DNA of 64,000 nt, taken from assembly GCA_965263335.1 (NCBI GenBank), contig CBDHHE010000001.1, positions 1,302,001 to 1,366,000 on the forward strand. Reading direction: 5' to 3'. Under the pieces are notes generated by a model. The model searched no databases. It was not told the origin of the DNA and saw nothing but the letters and a program-made list of their open reading frames with translations. The DNA comes from Thermohalobaculum sp965263335 (lineage in GTDB: Bacteria; Pseudomonadota; Alphaproteobacteria; Rhodobacterales; Rhodobacteraceae). Both the position numbers and the translations under genes were made by a program. This document shows positions 8,172 through 16,564 of the stretch, one piece after another; the first letter of the stretch is position 1; every line of letters begins with the position of its first letter.

Positions 8172-9061
8172 AGGCCTCCGAGCATGCTGAGCAAGGTGAG
8201 CAGCGGCTTGCGCGGGCTTTCATCCGTGCGATGCAGCAAAAGACGCCAGCCCGAACGTCGCGCGACACCCGCGAGGTCGTCTCGGCGCTCGGCCAGTCGC
8301 TCAAGATACGCATTCTTCAGTGATATCGCCTGATCGGTCTCGTGTCGCACTTGACGCGCGACACTCTCGAAGCGGGTGCGCCCCTGGAAGGGAAAGTCCT
8401 CTTCCACGGGGTCGAGAATTTGCACGAACACGCCCCTGGTGCCCTGTCCTGCCGCATTGAGGAGTGCCGGGAACACGGCATCGCGCGGTCCCATGAAGTC
8501 AGAAAAGAACACCGCTTGGCCGGCCTTGGGCATCAATCCCTTCGGCGGCGCACCATAGTCCGGTACCGGTATGTCTGCACCCAGCAGCGCGGCAATTCGC
8601 ATGAGTTGGCGTTCGCCATGGCGCGGCACCATCGCCTCGGTGCTCAGCAGGCCGAACCGCTCTCCTCCTCGGTTGAGCAGAACACAGAGTGCGAGCGTAA
8701 GCAGCATCCCGCGTTCCGCTTTGCTGCGCTCCATACGCTCCGAGCGGAACGTCATCGATTGTGAACGATCGCACCAGAAGACGACGTTTTCTGCCGCCTC
8801 CCACTCCATCTCGCGAATGTAGAGGCGGTCCGTCTTGGCCGAGCGTCGCCAGTCGATCTGGTTCAGACTGTCACCCGGATGGGCGGCACGGTACTGCCAG
8901 AACGTCTCGCCCAGCCCTGCCTGACGCCGACCGTGAAAGCCCATCGTGAACGTCGACACGAGGCGTTCGGCCTCGACGAGCAGAGGCGGGAGCGCCCCAG
9001 CAACCTTCTCGGCGTCACGGCGCAGAAAGCCCGCACGCTCTCTGTCGGAAGCTGTGCTCAC
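8168..9061 (-). CDS. DUF58 domain protein
   Basis: About 297 residues, with the DUF58 hallmark GDSLNQIDWRRSAKTDRLYI followed by a vWA-like stretch (NVVFWCDRSQSMTFRS) that may bind metal through its DxSxS motif. The GTG at 9061 is preferred as start because GAGGAGGGG lies right before it; an ATG at 9085 is possible but would place that ribosome site inside the gene. It sits between MoxR and the BatA-like gene on the same strand and, from family knowledge, is expected to work with the MoxR ATPase. Confidence 0.88.
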   Translation of the reverse strand: MSTASDRERAGFLRRDAEKVAGALPPLLVEAERLVSTFTMGFHGRRQAGLGETFWQYRAAHPGDSLNQIDWRRSAKTDRLYIREMEWEAAENVVFWCDRSQSMTFRSERMERSKAERGMLLTLALCVLLNRGGERFGLLSTEAMVPRHGERQLMRIAALLGADIPVPDYGAPPKGLMPKAGQAVFFSDFMGPRDAVFPALLNAAGQGTRGVFVQILDPVEEDFPFQGRTRFESVARQVRHETDQAISLKNAYLERLAERRDDLAGVARRSGWRLLLHRTDESPRKPLLTLLSMLGGL

Positions 9062-9161
9062 GTCCCCTCCTCGGACACCTGGCACACGTGCCCCATCGGG
9101 AAAGGTCCGGAAGCCCTTGGAACTGTGACCGTTTTGGTCAGGAATCTTCTCCCATGCGCCT

Positions 9162-10157
9162 TCAGGCAGCGTCTGACAATGACTGCGCCGCTGTGAGCTC
9201 GGAGATCACGCCGGCGATCGAGGCGCCTTCCGCGCGGGCCGCGAACGTCAATGCCATTCTATGAGACAACGCGGGCTCTGCCAGCGCCAATACGTCCGAC
9301 ACCGAAGGTGCGAGGCGACCTTCGAGCAGCGCCCGTGCGCGTACCGCCAGCATCAGCGCTTGTGCGGCTCTCGGTCCCGGGCCCCAAGCAAGACGCCCGC
9401 GCGCGATGTCCGCGGCCTCTTCCCCATCGGGCCGAGCCGACCTGACAAGGTTCAGGATCGCCTCGACGACCGCTTCGCCAACAGGCATCGTACGGACGAG
9501 ACGCTGCAAAGCCTGCAGGCGTTCGGCGTCGAGCACCCTCTCGGCCACCGCATCCTCGACACCCGTCGTTGCGAGCATGATCTCACGCTCCTGCGATCTG
9601 GATGGATAATCCACGTCAATCTGCAGCAGGAACCGATCAAGCTGCGCCTCTGGCAGAGGGTAAGTCCCTTCCTGCTCAATGGGGTTCTGGGTCGCCAGCA
9701 CATGGAAGGGACGCGCCAGTTTGCGGTTCTCGCCGGCAACCGTCACCTCGCCTTCCTGCATCGCCTGCAAGAGCGCCGACTGCGTCCGCGGGCTTGCGCG
9801 GTTTATTTCGTCGGCCAGAAGGAGCTGCGTGAACACCGGACCTTTGATGAACTTGAACATCCGCGCGCCGTCGGCACCTTCCTCCAAGACTTCCGATCCA
9901 AGGATGTCCGCCGGCATCAGGTCCGGCGTGAACTGAATGCGGTTTTCTGGGAGGCCAAGCACCGTACCCAATGTCTCGACCAGCCGTGTCTTGGCGAGGC
10001 CCGGCACACCGACAAGCAAGGCGTGGCCACCTGATAGAACCGCCGTGAGGCTGAGCGCCACGACATCTTCCTGCCCGATGATCCTCTTTGAGATCTCAGC
10101 CTGAATTCCAGCCAGGGTCTCTCCGGCGGCTTCGATCTCGGTCACGGGGTCGGTCAT
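9162..10157 (-). CDS. MoxR family AAA+ ATPase
   Basis: A 331-residue AAA+ protein of the MoxR class. Walker A is GVPGLAKTR (residues 50-58), Walker B LLLADE (112-117) followed by INRASPRTQSALLQAMQE, and the sensor region ATQNPIEQEGTYPLPEAQLD is diagnostic for MoxR. It is the first gene of the operon that continues with DUF58, BatA/DUF4159 and the amidotransferase-like protein. MoxR proteins act as chaperone-like ATPases that activate or insert cofactors into partner complexes; the substrate here is unknown. Confidence 0.95.
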   Translation of the reverse strand: MTDPVTEIEAAGETLAGIQAEISKRIIGQEDVVALSLTAVLSGGHALLVGVPGLAKTRLVETLGTVLGLPENRIQFTPDLMPADILGSEVLEEGADGARMFKFIKGPVFTQLLLADEINRASPRTQSALLQAMQEGEVTVAGENRKLARPFHVLATQNPIEQEGTYPLPEAQLDRFLLQIDVDYPSRSQEREIMLATTGVEDAVAERVLDAERLQALQRLVRTMPVGEAVVEAILNLVRSARPDGEEAADIARGRLAWGPGPRAAQALMLAVRARALLEGRLAPSVSDVLALAEPALSHRMALTFAARAEGASIAGVISELTAAQSLSDAA

Positions 10158-10266
10158 GAGGGTCCTCCAAAAGGACTGGCGTAGGCGGGAATCGCAGACT
10201 GCACCGGTCGCGCTCTGGCATTACATAAGCTACATACAGGAAATGGAAGCCCACGGGGGTTAATTT

Positions 10267-10866
10267 ATGACAAGTGCACGAATTGATGATCCGGGGGCCG
10301 CAGACAGTCTGGCACGGGCTTTGACTGCGGCCAGCAAAGGGCGCAAGGGACCGCCTCCGGTGCATCTGTGGGACCCTCCGTACTGTGGGGATCTCGACAT
10401 CCGAATCGGACGCGACGGTCTGTGGTGGTACCTTGGCACGCCCATTGGCCGGACCGAACTGGTGCGGCTCTTCGCATCGGTTTTGAAGCTGGAGGACGGG
10501 AAGTACTATCTCGTCACTCCGGTGGAGAAAATCGGGATCCAAGTCGACGACGCACCCTTTTTGGCGATCGATTTCGAGGTCGCGGATCCGGGCCCGTCCC
10601 AGGTGATCACGTTCGAGACGAACGTGGGCGATCTCACTGTAGCCAGCCCTGAAAACCCGATCCGTGTCGAACGGGACCCAGAAACAGGCGAGCCGTCTCC
10701 GTATGTTCACGTGCGGCGGGGACTGGAGGCCCTCATCGATCGCAAGAGCTACTACCGGCTGGTCGAGATCGGGGAGACGGAGGAGCACGAAGGAACGGAC
10801 TGGTTCGGGCTGCGCTCGGGCGGGCGGTTCTTCCCGGTAATCCCCGCAGAAGAGCTGGCGGTTTGA
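10267..10866 (+). CDS. DUF1285 family protein
   Basis: A 199-residue cytosolic protein matching DUF1285: PPVHLWDPPYCGDLDIRIGR, DGLWWYLGTPIGRTELVRLF and KYYLVTPVEKIGIQVDDAPF are the family's conserved blocks, and the length is usual. It has no signal peptide or membrane segment. It diverges from the MoxR operon and is followed, after 143 nt, by the CoA pyrophosphatase gene. Molecular function of the family is unknown. Confidence 0.88.
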   Translation: MTSARIDDPGAADSLARALTAASKGRKGPPPVHLWDPPYCGDLDIRIGRDGLWWYLGTPIGRTELVRLFASVLKLEDGKYYLVTPVEKIGIQVDDAPFLAIDFEVADPGPSQVITFETNVGDLTVASPENPIRVERDPETGEPSPYVHVRRGLEALIDRKSYYRLVEIGETEEHEGTDWFGLRSGGRFFPVIPAEELAV

Positions 10867-11009
10867 ACCCTGCCGCCCATCACGGGATTGCCGAGCCCAC
10901 ATCGGAGAGGCGTCGCCTGCAGGTTTCGCCGGTATGGACGGCGCCTGACAGGAGCCTGAGACGACTGCGGACCTTGCACACCGAGGGCCCCTCGGGCATC
11001 TAGACCCGC

Positions 11010-11639
11010 ATGTCACTTCACATCGAGCATATCCGGGCCGCCTTGGCGCTGAACCCGCAGGGCGTGCGATCAGATTTCGATCTCAACCCCGAACACCGTG
11101 CGCGCGCCCTCGGCATCCATGATCAGCGCCCGGCAGCGGTGCTGTGTGGGCTGATCCGCCGCCCCACGGGTCTCAATGTCATCCTCACGCTGCGTGCAGC
11201 CCATCTGTCCAAACACGCCGGACAGGTGGCTTTTCCAGGCGGAAAGATCGATGATCAGGACGCCTCCCCCGTTGCGGCCGCGCTGCGCGAAGCGCACGAG
11301 GAAGTTGGGCTTTTGCCCAATCAGGCCGACGTTATCGGCACTCTTGATGACTACCTCACTTCGACCGGATACCGGGTGACACCGGTCGTTGCAGAAGTTG
11401 ATCCCGACTGGCTTGCCGTTCCAGATCCGGGCGAAGTGGACAGGGTCTTCGAGCCGCCGCTGGATTTTCTCATGAACCCTGCGAACCGGCATCGCCACCA
11501 TCACGACCGGAACGGCTATCGGCGGCACTACTATGCCATGCCCTGGAAAGGCCACTACATTTGGGGAGCGACAGCGGGCATGCTAAAAGGCCTCTCTGAC
11601 AGGCTTGAAGCTGTCGGTGCACGCGCGCTGGGCCCATGA
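11010..11639 (+). CDS. CoA pyrophosphatase, Nudix family
   Basis: A 209-residue Nudix hydrolase of the CoA/acetyl-CoA pyrophosphatase type (YeaB/NudL-like). The family mark SKHAGQVAFPGGKIDDQD precedes the Nudix box, residues about 77-100, with REAHEEVG providing the metal-binding glutamates. It is expected to split CoA into 3',5'-ADP and 4'-phosphopantetheine. Its stop overlaps the start of the following tRNA nucleotidyltransferase gene (ATGA), so the two are translated together. Confidence 0.92.
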   Translation: MSLHIEHIRAALALNPQGVRSDFDLNPEHRARALGIHDQRPAAVLCGLIRRPTGLNVILTLRAAHLSKHAGQVAFPGGKIDDQDASPVAAALREAHEEVGLLPNQADVIGTLDDYLTSTGYRVTPVVAEVDPDWLAVPDPGEVDRVFEPPLDFLMNPANRHRHHHDRNGYRRHYYAMPWKGHYIWGATAGMLKGLSDRLEAVGARALGP

Positions 11640-12781
11640 ACAAGCTCGACGCGGATTGGCTCCACACCCCTGAAGTCAACGCGATCACCCGTCTTATCGA
11701 CCCGATTTACTTCGTGGGTGGATGTGTTCGAGACAGTCTTCTTGGCCTCGAGGTCAGAGACATCGATCTTGCCACTCCGCTGCAACCGACGGAGGTGCAG
11801 TCGACGCTCGAGGCTGCAGGTGTCCAAGTGGTGCCAACGGGCATCGCACATGGCACGGTCACGGCAATCTCGAACGGCAGGCCGCTTGAGATCACAACCT
11901 TTCGCCGTGATGTGGCAACGGATGGCCGCCGTGCGACGGTCGCGTTCACTTCGGTCCTTGCGGAAGACGCGGCCCGACGCGACTTCACGATGAACGCCCT
12001 ATACGTCGACCCCGAGGGCCAGATCATCGATCCGATCGACGGGTATGCAGATTTGAAGGCCGGCCATGTCCGGTTCATCGGAAAACCAGGTGACCGGATT
12101 TGCGAGGACTATCTGCGCGTTCTCAGGTTTTTCCGCTTCAACGCCTGGTTCGAGAAACGTGGCATCGATCAGGATGGACTGGCGGCATGTGCCGAACACG
12201 CCGAGGGGATCGAGACGTTGTCACGCGAACGCATCGGTGGCGAAATGCGCAGACTGCTTGCCGCACCCGATCCGGCACCCGCAATGGCGTCGATGGCGGC
12301 TTGCGGCGCATTGATCCGCGCCCTTCCCGGGGCGGATGCGACGTTGCTCGCACCTGTCGTTGCGGCGGAGGAGACTTTGGGGATCGCGCCGGACTGGCGC
12401 CGGCGCCTGGCCGCTTTGAGTGGCGAGAACCCTGAGCGCGCTCTTCGGCTCTCACGGGCTGAGGACCGGTTCCTCTCATCGGTGCGCAAAACGCTTGAGC
12501 ACGCGAGCTCACCTGCGGAACGCGCCTACCGCTTCGGCCAAGACGCCGCCCTGGCCGCCATCCTCATCGAGCACGCCTCACTCGGGCAACACCCAGCGGC
12601 TTCTCTGTTGCAAGCCGTAAAAATGGGCTCAGAAGCCACATTCCCGGTGAGCGCGCACGACTTGTTGAATGCCGGTCAATCACCTGGCCCCCATTTGGGT
12701 AGTTTGCTTCAGGTTCTCGAGGAAAGCTGGATTTCAAGTGACTTTCACAAGACAAAACAGGAACTAATGCTTGAATTATAA
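11636..12781 (+). CDS. tRNA nucleotidyltransferase / poly(A) polymerase family (CCA-adding)
   Basis: A 381-residue class II nucleotidyltransferase. The head motif YFVGGCVRDSLLG (25-37) and the metal-binding RDIDLATP with D42 and D44 are visible, as is the ARRDFTMNALYVD block and the RVLRFFRFNAWFE region that follows it. In this clade such proteins repair or add the CCA end of tRNA, though the tRNA in this window already encodes CCA. The gene overlaps the Nudix gene by 4 nt and runs into the 3' end of the convergent unknown gene by 6 nt. Confidence 0.9.
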   Translation: MNKLDADWLHTPEVNAITRLIDPIYFVGGCVRDSLLGLEVRDIDLATPLQPTEVQSTLEAAGVQVVPTGIAHGTVTAISNGRPLEITTFRRDVATDGRRATVAFTSVLAEDAARRDFTMNALYVDPEGQIIDPIDGYADLKAGHVRFIGKPGDRICEDYLRVLRFFRFNAWFEKRGIDQDGLAACAEHAEGIETLSRERIGGEMRRLLAAPDPAPAMASMAACGALIRALPGADATLLAPVVAAEETLGIAPDWRRRLAALSGENPERALRLSRAEDRFLSSVRKTLEHASSPAERAYRFGQDAALAAILIEHASLGQHPAASLLQAVKMGSEATFPVSAHDLLNAGQSPGPHLGSLLQVLEESWISSDFHKTKQELMLEL

Positions 12782-13390
12782 GTTTCCACTCGAAGTGGCA
12801 GCCGTGCGAATGCGGCATGCTTCACGTTGCCACCAATCAAGCTTGGACAATTCGCGGCGCAAAGGTGTGTCGGTCTGCGCGGGCGCGTTACTGATGTATC
12901 GGACCGCTTCGTCGAGGCTCTCTCCGTTCAGGCCTTTCAGATACGCGACCGCGTTCGTGATCGAAAAGGATTCTCCGCGCATTTCCAGATAGTTCGGCGG
13001 CAAATCTGTCCAGACGGCACCAACCCACCCGGCCGCGGCCGACCACTCGGCCACCTTGTGTGCGATCTCCGGACGACCGATTTTCTCGCCTGTCTCAAGG
13101 CACACGCCGCCAATGTGATGAACCGGTGCGCGTTCGCGTTCGGCAAGATCTTCGATGACACGACCCAGATCGCTCCGAACAGACGCGATCACGTGGGTGT
13201 CGCAGCCCTCGCCAACCACAGGATCGAGGCAAACCGCCAGCCCCATCTTCCGCTTCGGGCTGACCCGGGAGAACTCCATCGGAAGTTGCGGACCAGCAGA
13301 CATCTGCCAGGGTTCAGCAACATATGGCGCGAGCGTGTCCAGGTCCCAGATCAGTGAGCCCCACCCGATCACCGCAAATCGCTTCTGCAT
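12776..13390 (-). CDS. Conserved protein with gamma-glutamylcyclotransferase-like opening
   Basis: About 204 residues, not confidently assigned. The beginning, FAVIGWGSLIWDLDTLAP, and GPQLPMEFSRVSPKRKMGLA recall the Y-G-S-L loop of gamma-glutamylcyclotransferase-like folds; the rest (HHIGGVCLETGEKIGRPEIA, EMRGESFSITNAVAYLKGL) gives no clear family. The ATG at 13390 has AAGGA about 8 nt upstream and is favoured over 13411. It converges on the nucleotidyltransferase gene and diverges from rpoH. Confidence 0.75.
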   Translation of the reverse strand: MQKRFAVIGWGSLIWDLDTLAPYVAEPWQMSAGPQLPMEFSRVSPKRKMGLAVCLDPVVGEGCDTHVIASVRSDLGRVIEDLAERERAPVHHIGGVCLETGEKIGRPEIAHKVAEWSAAAGWVGAVWTDLPPNYLEMRGESFSITNAVAYLKGLNGESLDEAVRYISNAPAQTDTPLRRELSKLDWWQREACRIRTAATSSGNL

Positions 13391-13523
13391 CGCCGTTTCC
13401 TTCAAACTCAATGGGTTTTATCGCGATGACCAATCGCGCAAGCAGCCGCAAATCATTGCGTCAGGTAACATTTTGTTTAGCCATCCATGTACCGATCTAT
13501 GGGCCATATTGACCGAAGGACCT

Positions 13524-13552
13524 CTTGCATTGGCCAATCCACCCGCCATCTA
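13524..13552 (+). promoter_or_regulatory. Candidate sigma-32 promoter of rpoH
   Basis: CTTGCA at 13524-13529, 13 nt, then CCGCCATCTA at 13543-13552. This resembles the heat-shock consensus CTTGAA / CCCCATnTA with acceptable spacing, and sits 30 nt before the rpoH start. It suggests that RpoH drives its own gene. Read by eye only. Confidence 0.55.
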
Positions 13553-13581
13553 TTAAGGCGATTTGGGAGAGCATTCGAACC

Positions 13582-14490
13582 ATGGCACAGTCATACGCAA
13601 GCCTACCAGCACCGTCGCCGGAGCAGGGGCTCAGCCGTTATCTTACGGAAATTCGAAAGTTCCCCATGCTGGAGCCCGAGCAGGAGTACATGCTGGCGAA
13701 AGCATGGGTGGATCATGAAGACCGCGTCGCAGCTCACAAGCTGGTGACCTCTCACCTCCGCCTCGCGGCCAAGATCGCGATGGGGTATCGCGGGTACGGT
13801 CTACCCACGTCCGAGGTAATCTCTGAGGCCAATGTCGGATTGATGCAGGCGGTGCGCCGCTTCGATCCAGAGAAAGGGTTCCGCCTCGCGACCTATGCGA
13901 TGTGGTGGATCCGGGCCTCGATTCAGGAATACATCCTCCGCTCGTGGTCGCTCGTCAAACTCGGCACCACTGCGGCGCAGAAGAAACTGTTCTTCAATCT
14001 CCGCAAGGCGAAGGGCAAGATCGGGGCTCTCGAGGACGGGGATCTGCGCCCCGAACACGTGGAAAAGATCGCCACAGATCTCGGCGTGACGGAAGACGAA
14101 GTCGTGTCAATGAACCGACGCATGTCAGGTGGCGGAGACAGTTCGCTCAACGCGCCGCTGAAAGGCGATGCGGAAGGCACCGGCGAATGGCAGGACTGGC
14201 TTGCCGATGAGGATGCAGACCAAGCGCTTGCATACGCCGAAAGCCAGGAGATGGAGGTCCGTCGCGAGTTGCTCACGGAAGCGATGGAAACGCTGAACGA
14301 GCGCGAGCGGCACATTCTGACCGAACGTCGCCTGAAAGATGACCCTGTCACGCTGGAAGACTTGAGCCAGGTCTACGATGTGAGCCGGGAGCGTATCCGT
14401 CAGATTGAAGTCCGCGCCTTCGAGAAGCTTCAAAAGCGCATGCGCGATCTCGCATCTGAGCGCCGGATTCCGGCCAACAGTGCCGCCTGA
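13582..14490 (+). CDS. rpoH: RNA polymerase sigma-32 factor RpoH
   Basis: A 302-residue heat-shock sigma factor. Region 2 is seen in LVTSHLRLAAKIAMGYRGYG, RFDPEKGFRLATYAMWWIRA and SIQEYILRSWSLVKLGTTAA; the RpoH box QKKLFFNLRKAKG follows, and region 4 with its helix-turn-helix ends in YDVSRERIRQIEVRAFEKLQ. The start MAQSYASLPAPSPEQG at 13582 agrees with homologues; the upstream in-frame start at 13525 would put the promoter inside the gene. A sigma-32-like promoter lies upstream and a strong terminator follows. Confidence 0.96.
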   Translation: MAQSYASLPAPSPEQGLSRYLTEIRKFPMLEPEQEYMLAKAWVDHEDRVAAHKLVTSHLRLAAKIAMGYRGYGLPTSEVISEANVGLMQAVRRFDPEKGFRLATYAMWWIRASIQEYILRSWSLVKLGTTAAQKKLFFNLRKAKGKIGALEDGDLRPEHVEKIATDLGVTEDEVVSMNRRMSGGGDSSLNAPLKGDAEGTGEWQDWLADEDADQALAYAESQEMEVRRELLTEAMETLNERERHILTERRLKDDPVTLEDLSQVYDVSRERIRQIEVRAFEKLQKRMRDLASERRIPANSAA

Positions 14491-14526
14491 TCCAGTCGCT
14501 GCTTCTCCCCTGACAGAAATCTTGTG

Positions 14527-14558
14527 AGCCGCACGCGTCCTGCGCGTGCGGCTTTTCC
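14527..14558 (+). terminator. Rho-independent terminator after rpoH
   Basis: AGCCGCACGCG, loop TCCTG, CGCGTGCGGCT, then TTTCC. The 11-bp stem is perfect and the T-run starts in the stem, 37 nt after the rpoH stop. Confidence 0.85.
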
Positions 14559-14594
14559 AATTCTCGCAAGACCCGCTCTCGCTCGAAATCAGTC

Positions 14595-14637
14595 TTGACA
14601 AAACCGGGCGGTCAACAAATATTAACCGCATGGTTAA
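14595..14637 (+). promoter_or_regulatory. Promoter and palindromic operator over the ArsR start codon
   Basis: A perfect -35 box TTGACA (14595-14600) is followed after 17-19 nt by an AATATTAA-type -10. The perfect palindrome TTAACC-GCAT-GGTTAA (14622-14637) covers the -10 edge and the ATG at 14630. No ribosome site precedes the ATG, so the message may be leaderless and the regulator may repress itself by binding here. Confidence 0.55.
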
Positions 14638-14965
14638 CTTTCAATCACTCGACGGAACACTCGCTGCACTGGCCGATCCGACCCGGCGCCAGATGATCGA
14701 GCGTCTGATCCAGGGAGAGGCCACGGTCTCCCAACTGGCCGAACCGCACGACATGTCGATGCCCGCCGTCCTGAAGCATGTGAACCGGCTCGTGGACGCG
14801 CAACTGGTCACCCGACGCAAGGAGGGCCGAACGGTGGTGTGCTCGCTCAATGCCGACCCGCTCGACGAAGCTTCGAAGTGGCTGAGCATGCATCTGGATT
14901 TCTGGAACCAGCGCCTCGACGCCCTCGACCGCTATCTCGCCGCGCAGAAGGACAACTCGACATGA
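14630..14965 (+). CDS. ArsR family transcriptional regulator
   Basis: A 111-residue winged-helix repressor of the ArsR type: TLAALADPTRRQMIERL starts the DNA-binding domain, ATVSQLAEPHDMSMPAVLKH is the helix-turn-helix, and VTRRKEGRTVVCSLNADPL the wing. No metal-binding cysteine motif of classical ArsR/SmtB is present, as is usual for the subgroup paired with SRPBCC proteins. The start at 14630 is the family-like one. It overlaps the SRPBCC gene by 4 nt, and likely controls the SRPBCC, DUF899 and VOC genes that follow. Confidence 0.9.
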   Translation: MVNFQSLDGTLAALADPTRRQMIERLIQGEATVSQLAEPHDMSMPAVLKHVNRLVDAQLVTRRKEGRTVVCSLNADPLDEASKWLSMHLDFWNQRLDALDRYLAAQKDNST

Positions 14966-15417
14966 ACGCTCCGACAACGACCATGACGGGCGAGACATCG
15001 TTGACGATCCGGCGAACATTTGCCGTCGACATCGAAACGCTTTTCAAGGCGCTGACGCAGCCCGAAGCGATCGCTCAATGGTTTGGCCCAGGCGGCGCAA
15101 GCGTAGATCGCTGCGAAGCAGACCTGCGTGTCGGCGGCCACTGGTTCATCGAGATGACGTCTAGCGGCGGCGAGGAACACAACGTTTCGGGCACATACAC
15201 CGAGTTCGACCCGCCCAACAGCGTGAGCTTCACCTGGTCGTGGTACTCGACGCCCGATCGCGTGAGCTTGGTCACCTATCGCCTGAGTGCAAGCGGCGAT
15301 GGTCAGACTACGCTGACTCTGACCCATGAGAAACTCGCCGACTCGGATGTGCGTGACCGCCACGCGTTCGGCTGGAACGGTGCCCTCGACAAACTTGAAC
15401 CCTGGCTCGCCGCCTGA
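14962..15417 (+). CDS. SRPBCC / AHSA1 domain protein
   Basis: A 151-residue protein of the START-like (SRPBCC) fold, AHSA1 group. The opening SLTIRRTFAVDIETLFKALT, AIAQWFGPGGASV, GGHWFIEMTSSGG and the closing HAFGWNGALDKLEPWLA are standard for proteins partnered with ArsR regulators. It probably binds a hydrophobic ligand in its cavity; the ligand is unknown. It overlaps the regulator by 4 nt and lies 15 nt before the DUF899 gene. Confidence 0.88.
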   Translation: MNAPTTTMTGETSLTIRRTFAVDIETLFKALTQPEAIAQWFGPGGASVDRCEADLRVGGHWFIEMTSSGGEEHNVSGTYTEFDPPNSVSFTWSWYSTPDRVSLVTYRLSASGDGQTTLTLTHEKLADSDVRDRHAFGWNGALDKLEPWLAA

Positions 15418-15432
15418 GATCGGGAGGACGAA

Positions 15433-16137
15433 ATGACCCACGCTGTTGTCTCACGTGAACAATGGATCGAAGCGCGCAGGAAGCATCTTGAGGACGAGAA
15501 GGCGTTTACCAAAGCGCGCGACGCTCTCAGCGCGCGCAGGCGTGCGCTGCCCTGGACGCGGATTGAGAAAGCGTATGTCTTTCGGACACCGACCGGAACT
15601 GCAACGCTTGACGATCTGTTCGGAGACTGCAGCCAACTCATCGTGAGCCATTTCATGTTCGGTCCGGATTGGCAGGAAGGTTGTCCGTCCTGTTCGTTCT
15701 GGGCGGATGGCTACAACGGTCTCGATGTTCATCTCGCGCATCGTGACGCCGCATTTGCAGCGGTGTCCAACACCTCGCTCGAGAAGATCACAGCCTATCG
15801 CGAACGCATGGGATGGACCTTCCCGTGGGTTTCGTCGCTCGGCAACGAGTTCAACCGGGATTTCAATGTCACCTTCTCGCAAGCGGAACTGGACGCCGGA
15901 CCTGTTACATACAACTACGCCGAACAACGCTTCCCATCGACCGAGGCACCCGGAATGAGTGTGTTTTTCAAGCCCGGCGACGGCACAATCGTGCACACCT
16001 ACTCCGCCTACGCCCGCGGCCTCGACATGCTGAACACCGCCTATCAAATGATGGACATTCTGCCGAAAGGCCGGGACGAGGATGACCTCGGATTTACGAT
16101 GGCCTGGGTGAGACGACGCGACCAATACGACGACTGA
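15433..16137 (+). CDS. DUF899 thioredoxin-like protein
   Basis: A 234-residue DUF899 protein with a thioredoxin-like fold. Diagnostic blocks are SHFMFGPDWQEGCPSCSFWA, with a CPSC active-site-like pair, and GMSVFFKPGDGTIVHTYSAY and LDMLNTAYQMMDILPKGRDE near the end. A GGGAGG ribosome site precedes the ATG. Expected to be cytosolic; reaction unknown. Part of the ArsR-SRPBCC-DUF899-VOC group. Confidence 0.9.
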   Translation: MTHAVVSREQWIEARRKHLEDEKAFTKARDALSARRRALPWTRIEKAYVFRTPTGTATLDDLFGDCSQLIVSHFMFGPDWQEGCPSCSFWADGYNGLDVHLAHRDAAFAAVSNTSLEKITAYRERMGWTFPWVSSLGNEFNRDFNVTFSQAELDAGPVTYNYAEQRFPSTEAPGMSVFFKPGDGTIVHTYSAYARGLDMLNTAYQMMDILPKGRDEDDLGFTMAWVRRRDQYDD

Positions 16138-16163
16138 AACCCATTGAGAACGGGGAGACGAAG

Positions 16164-16544
16164 ATGACGTCACATGGCGAAGTACACTGGTCCGAATTGA
16201 TCAGCGCTGATGTCAAGGGATCGAAGGCCTACTTTCAGGCGATCTGCGGCTGGACAATCAGCGAGATGCCGATGCCGGATGGCACGTACAGTGTCTGCAT
16301 GGCAGGAGAGAAGCCCGTTGCCGGCATCCTCGACGTTAAGCAGATTCAGGCTGATCACGAGATTTCACCGCACTGGATGACTTACCTGCACGTGGACGAT
16401 GTCGATGGGGCGGTGGCGGCGACGGCTGAGAACGGCGGCACCGTCGTGCGCCCGCCGTTCGATGTTCCAGGCGTCGGAAGAATTGCCATGGTCATGGACC
16501 CCGGCAAGGCAATCGTCGGCATCATGACACCGGCCTCGACCTGA
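16164..16544 (+). CDS. VOC (glyoxalase/bleomycin resistance) family protein
   Basis: A 126-residue single protein of the vicinal oxygen chelate fold. SHGEVHWSELISADVKGSKA and FQAICGWTISEMPMPDGTYS form the first module, HWMTYLHVDDVDGAVAATAE the second, followed by GTVVRPPFDVPGVGRIAMVM. The set of SRPBCC, DUF899 and VOC proteins behind one ArsR regulator is common, but no substrate is known. It ends the group; the next gene lies on the other strand. Confidence 0.88.
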   Translation: MTSHGEVHWSELISADVKGSKAYFQAICGWTISEMPMPDGTYSVCMAGEKPVAGILDVKQIQADHEISPHWMTYLHVDDVDGAVAATAENGGTVVRPPFDVPGVGRIAMVMDPGKAIVGIMTPAST

Positions 16545-16564
16545 GCTCAGACGCGGGGCGCCTG

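Noticed and set aside
7188..8333. A 381-codon plus-strand open frame
   Set aside because: Antisense to the BatA/DUF4159 gene; composition typical for a shadow frame.
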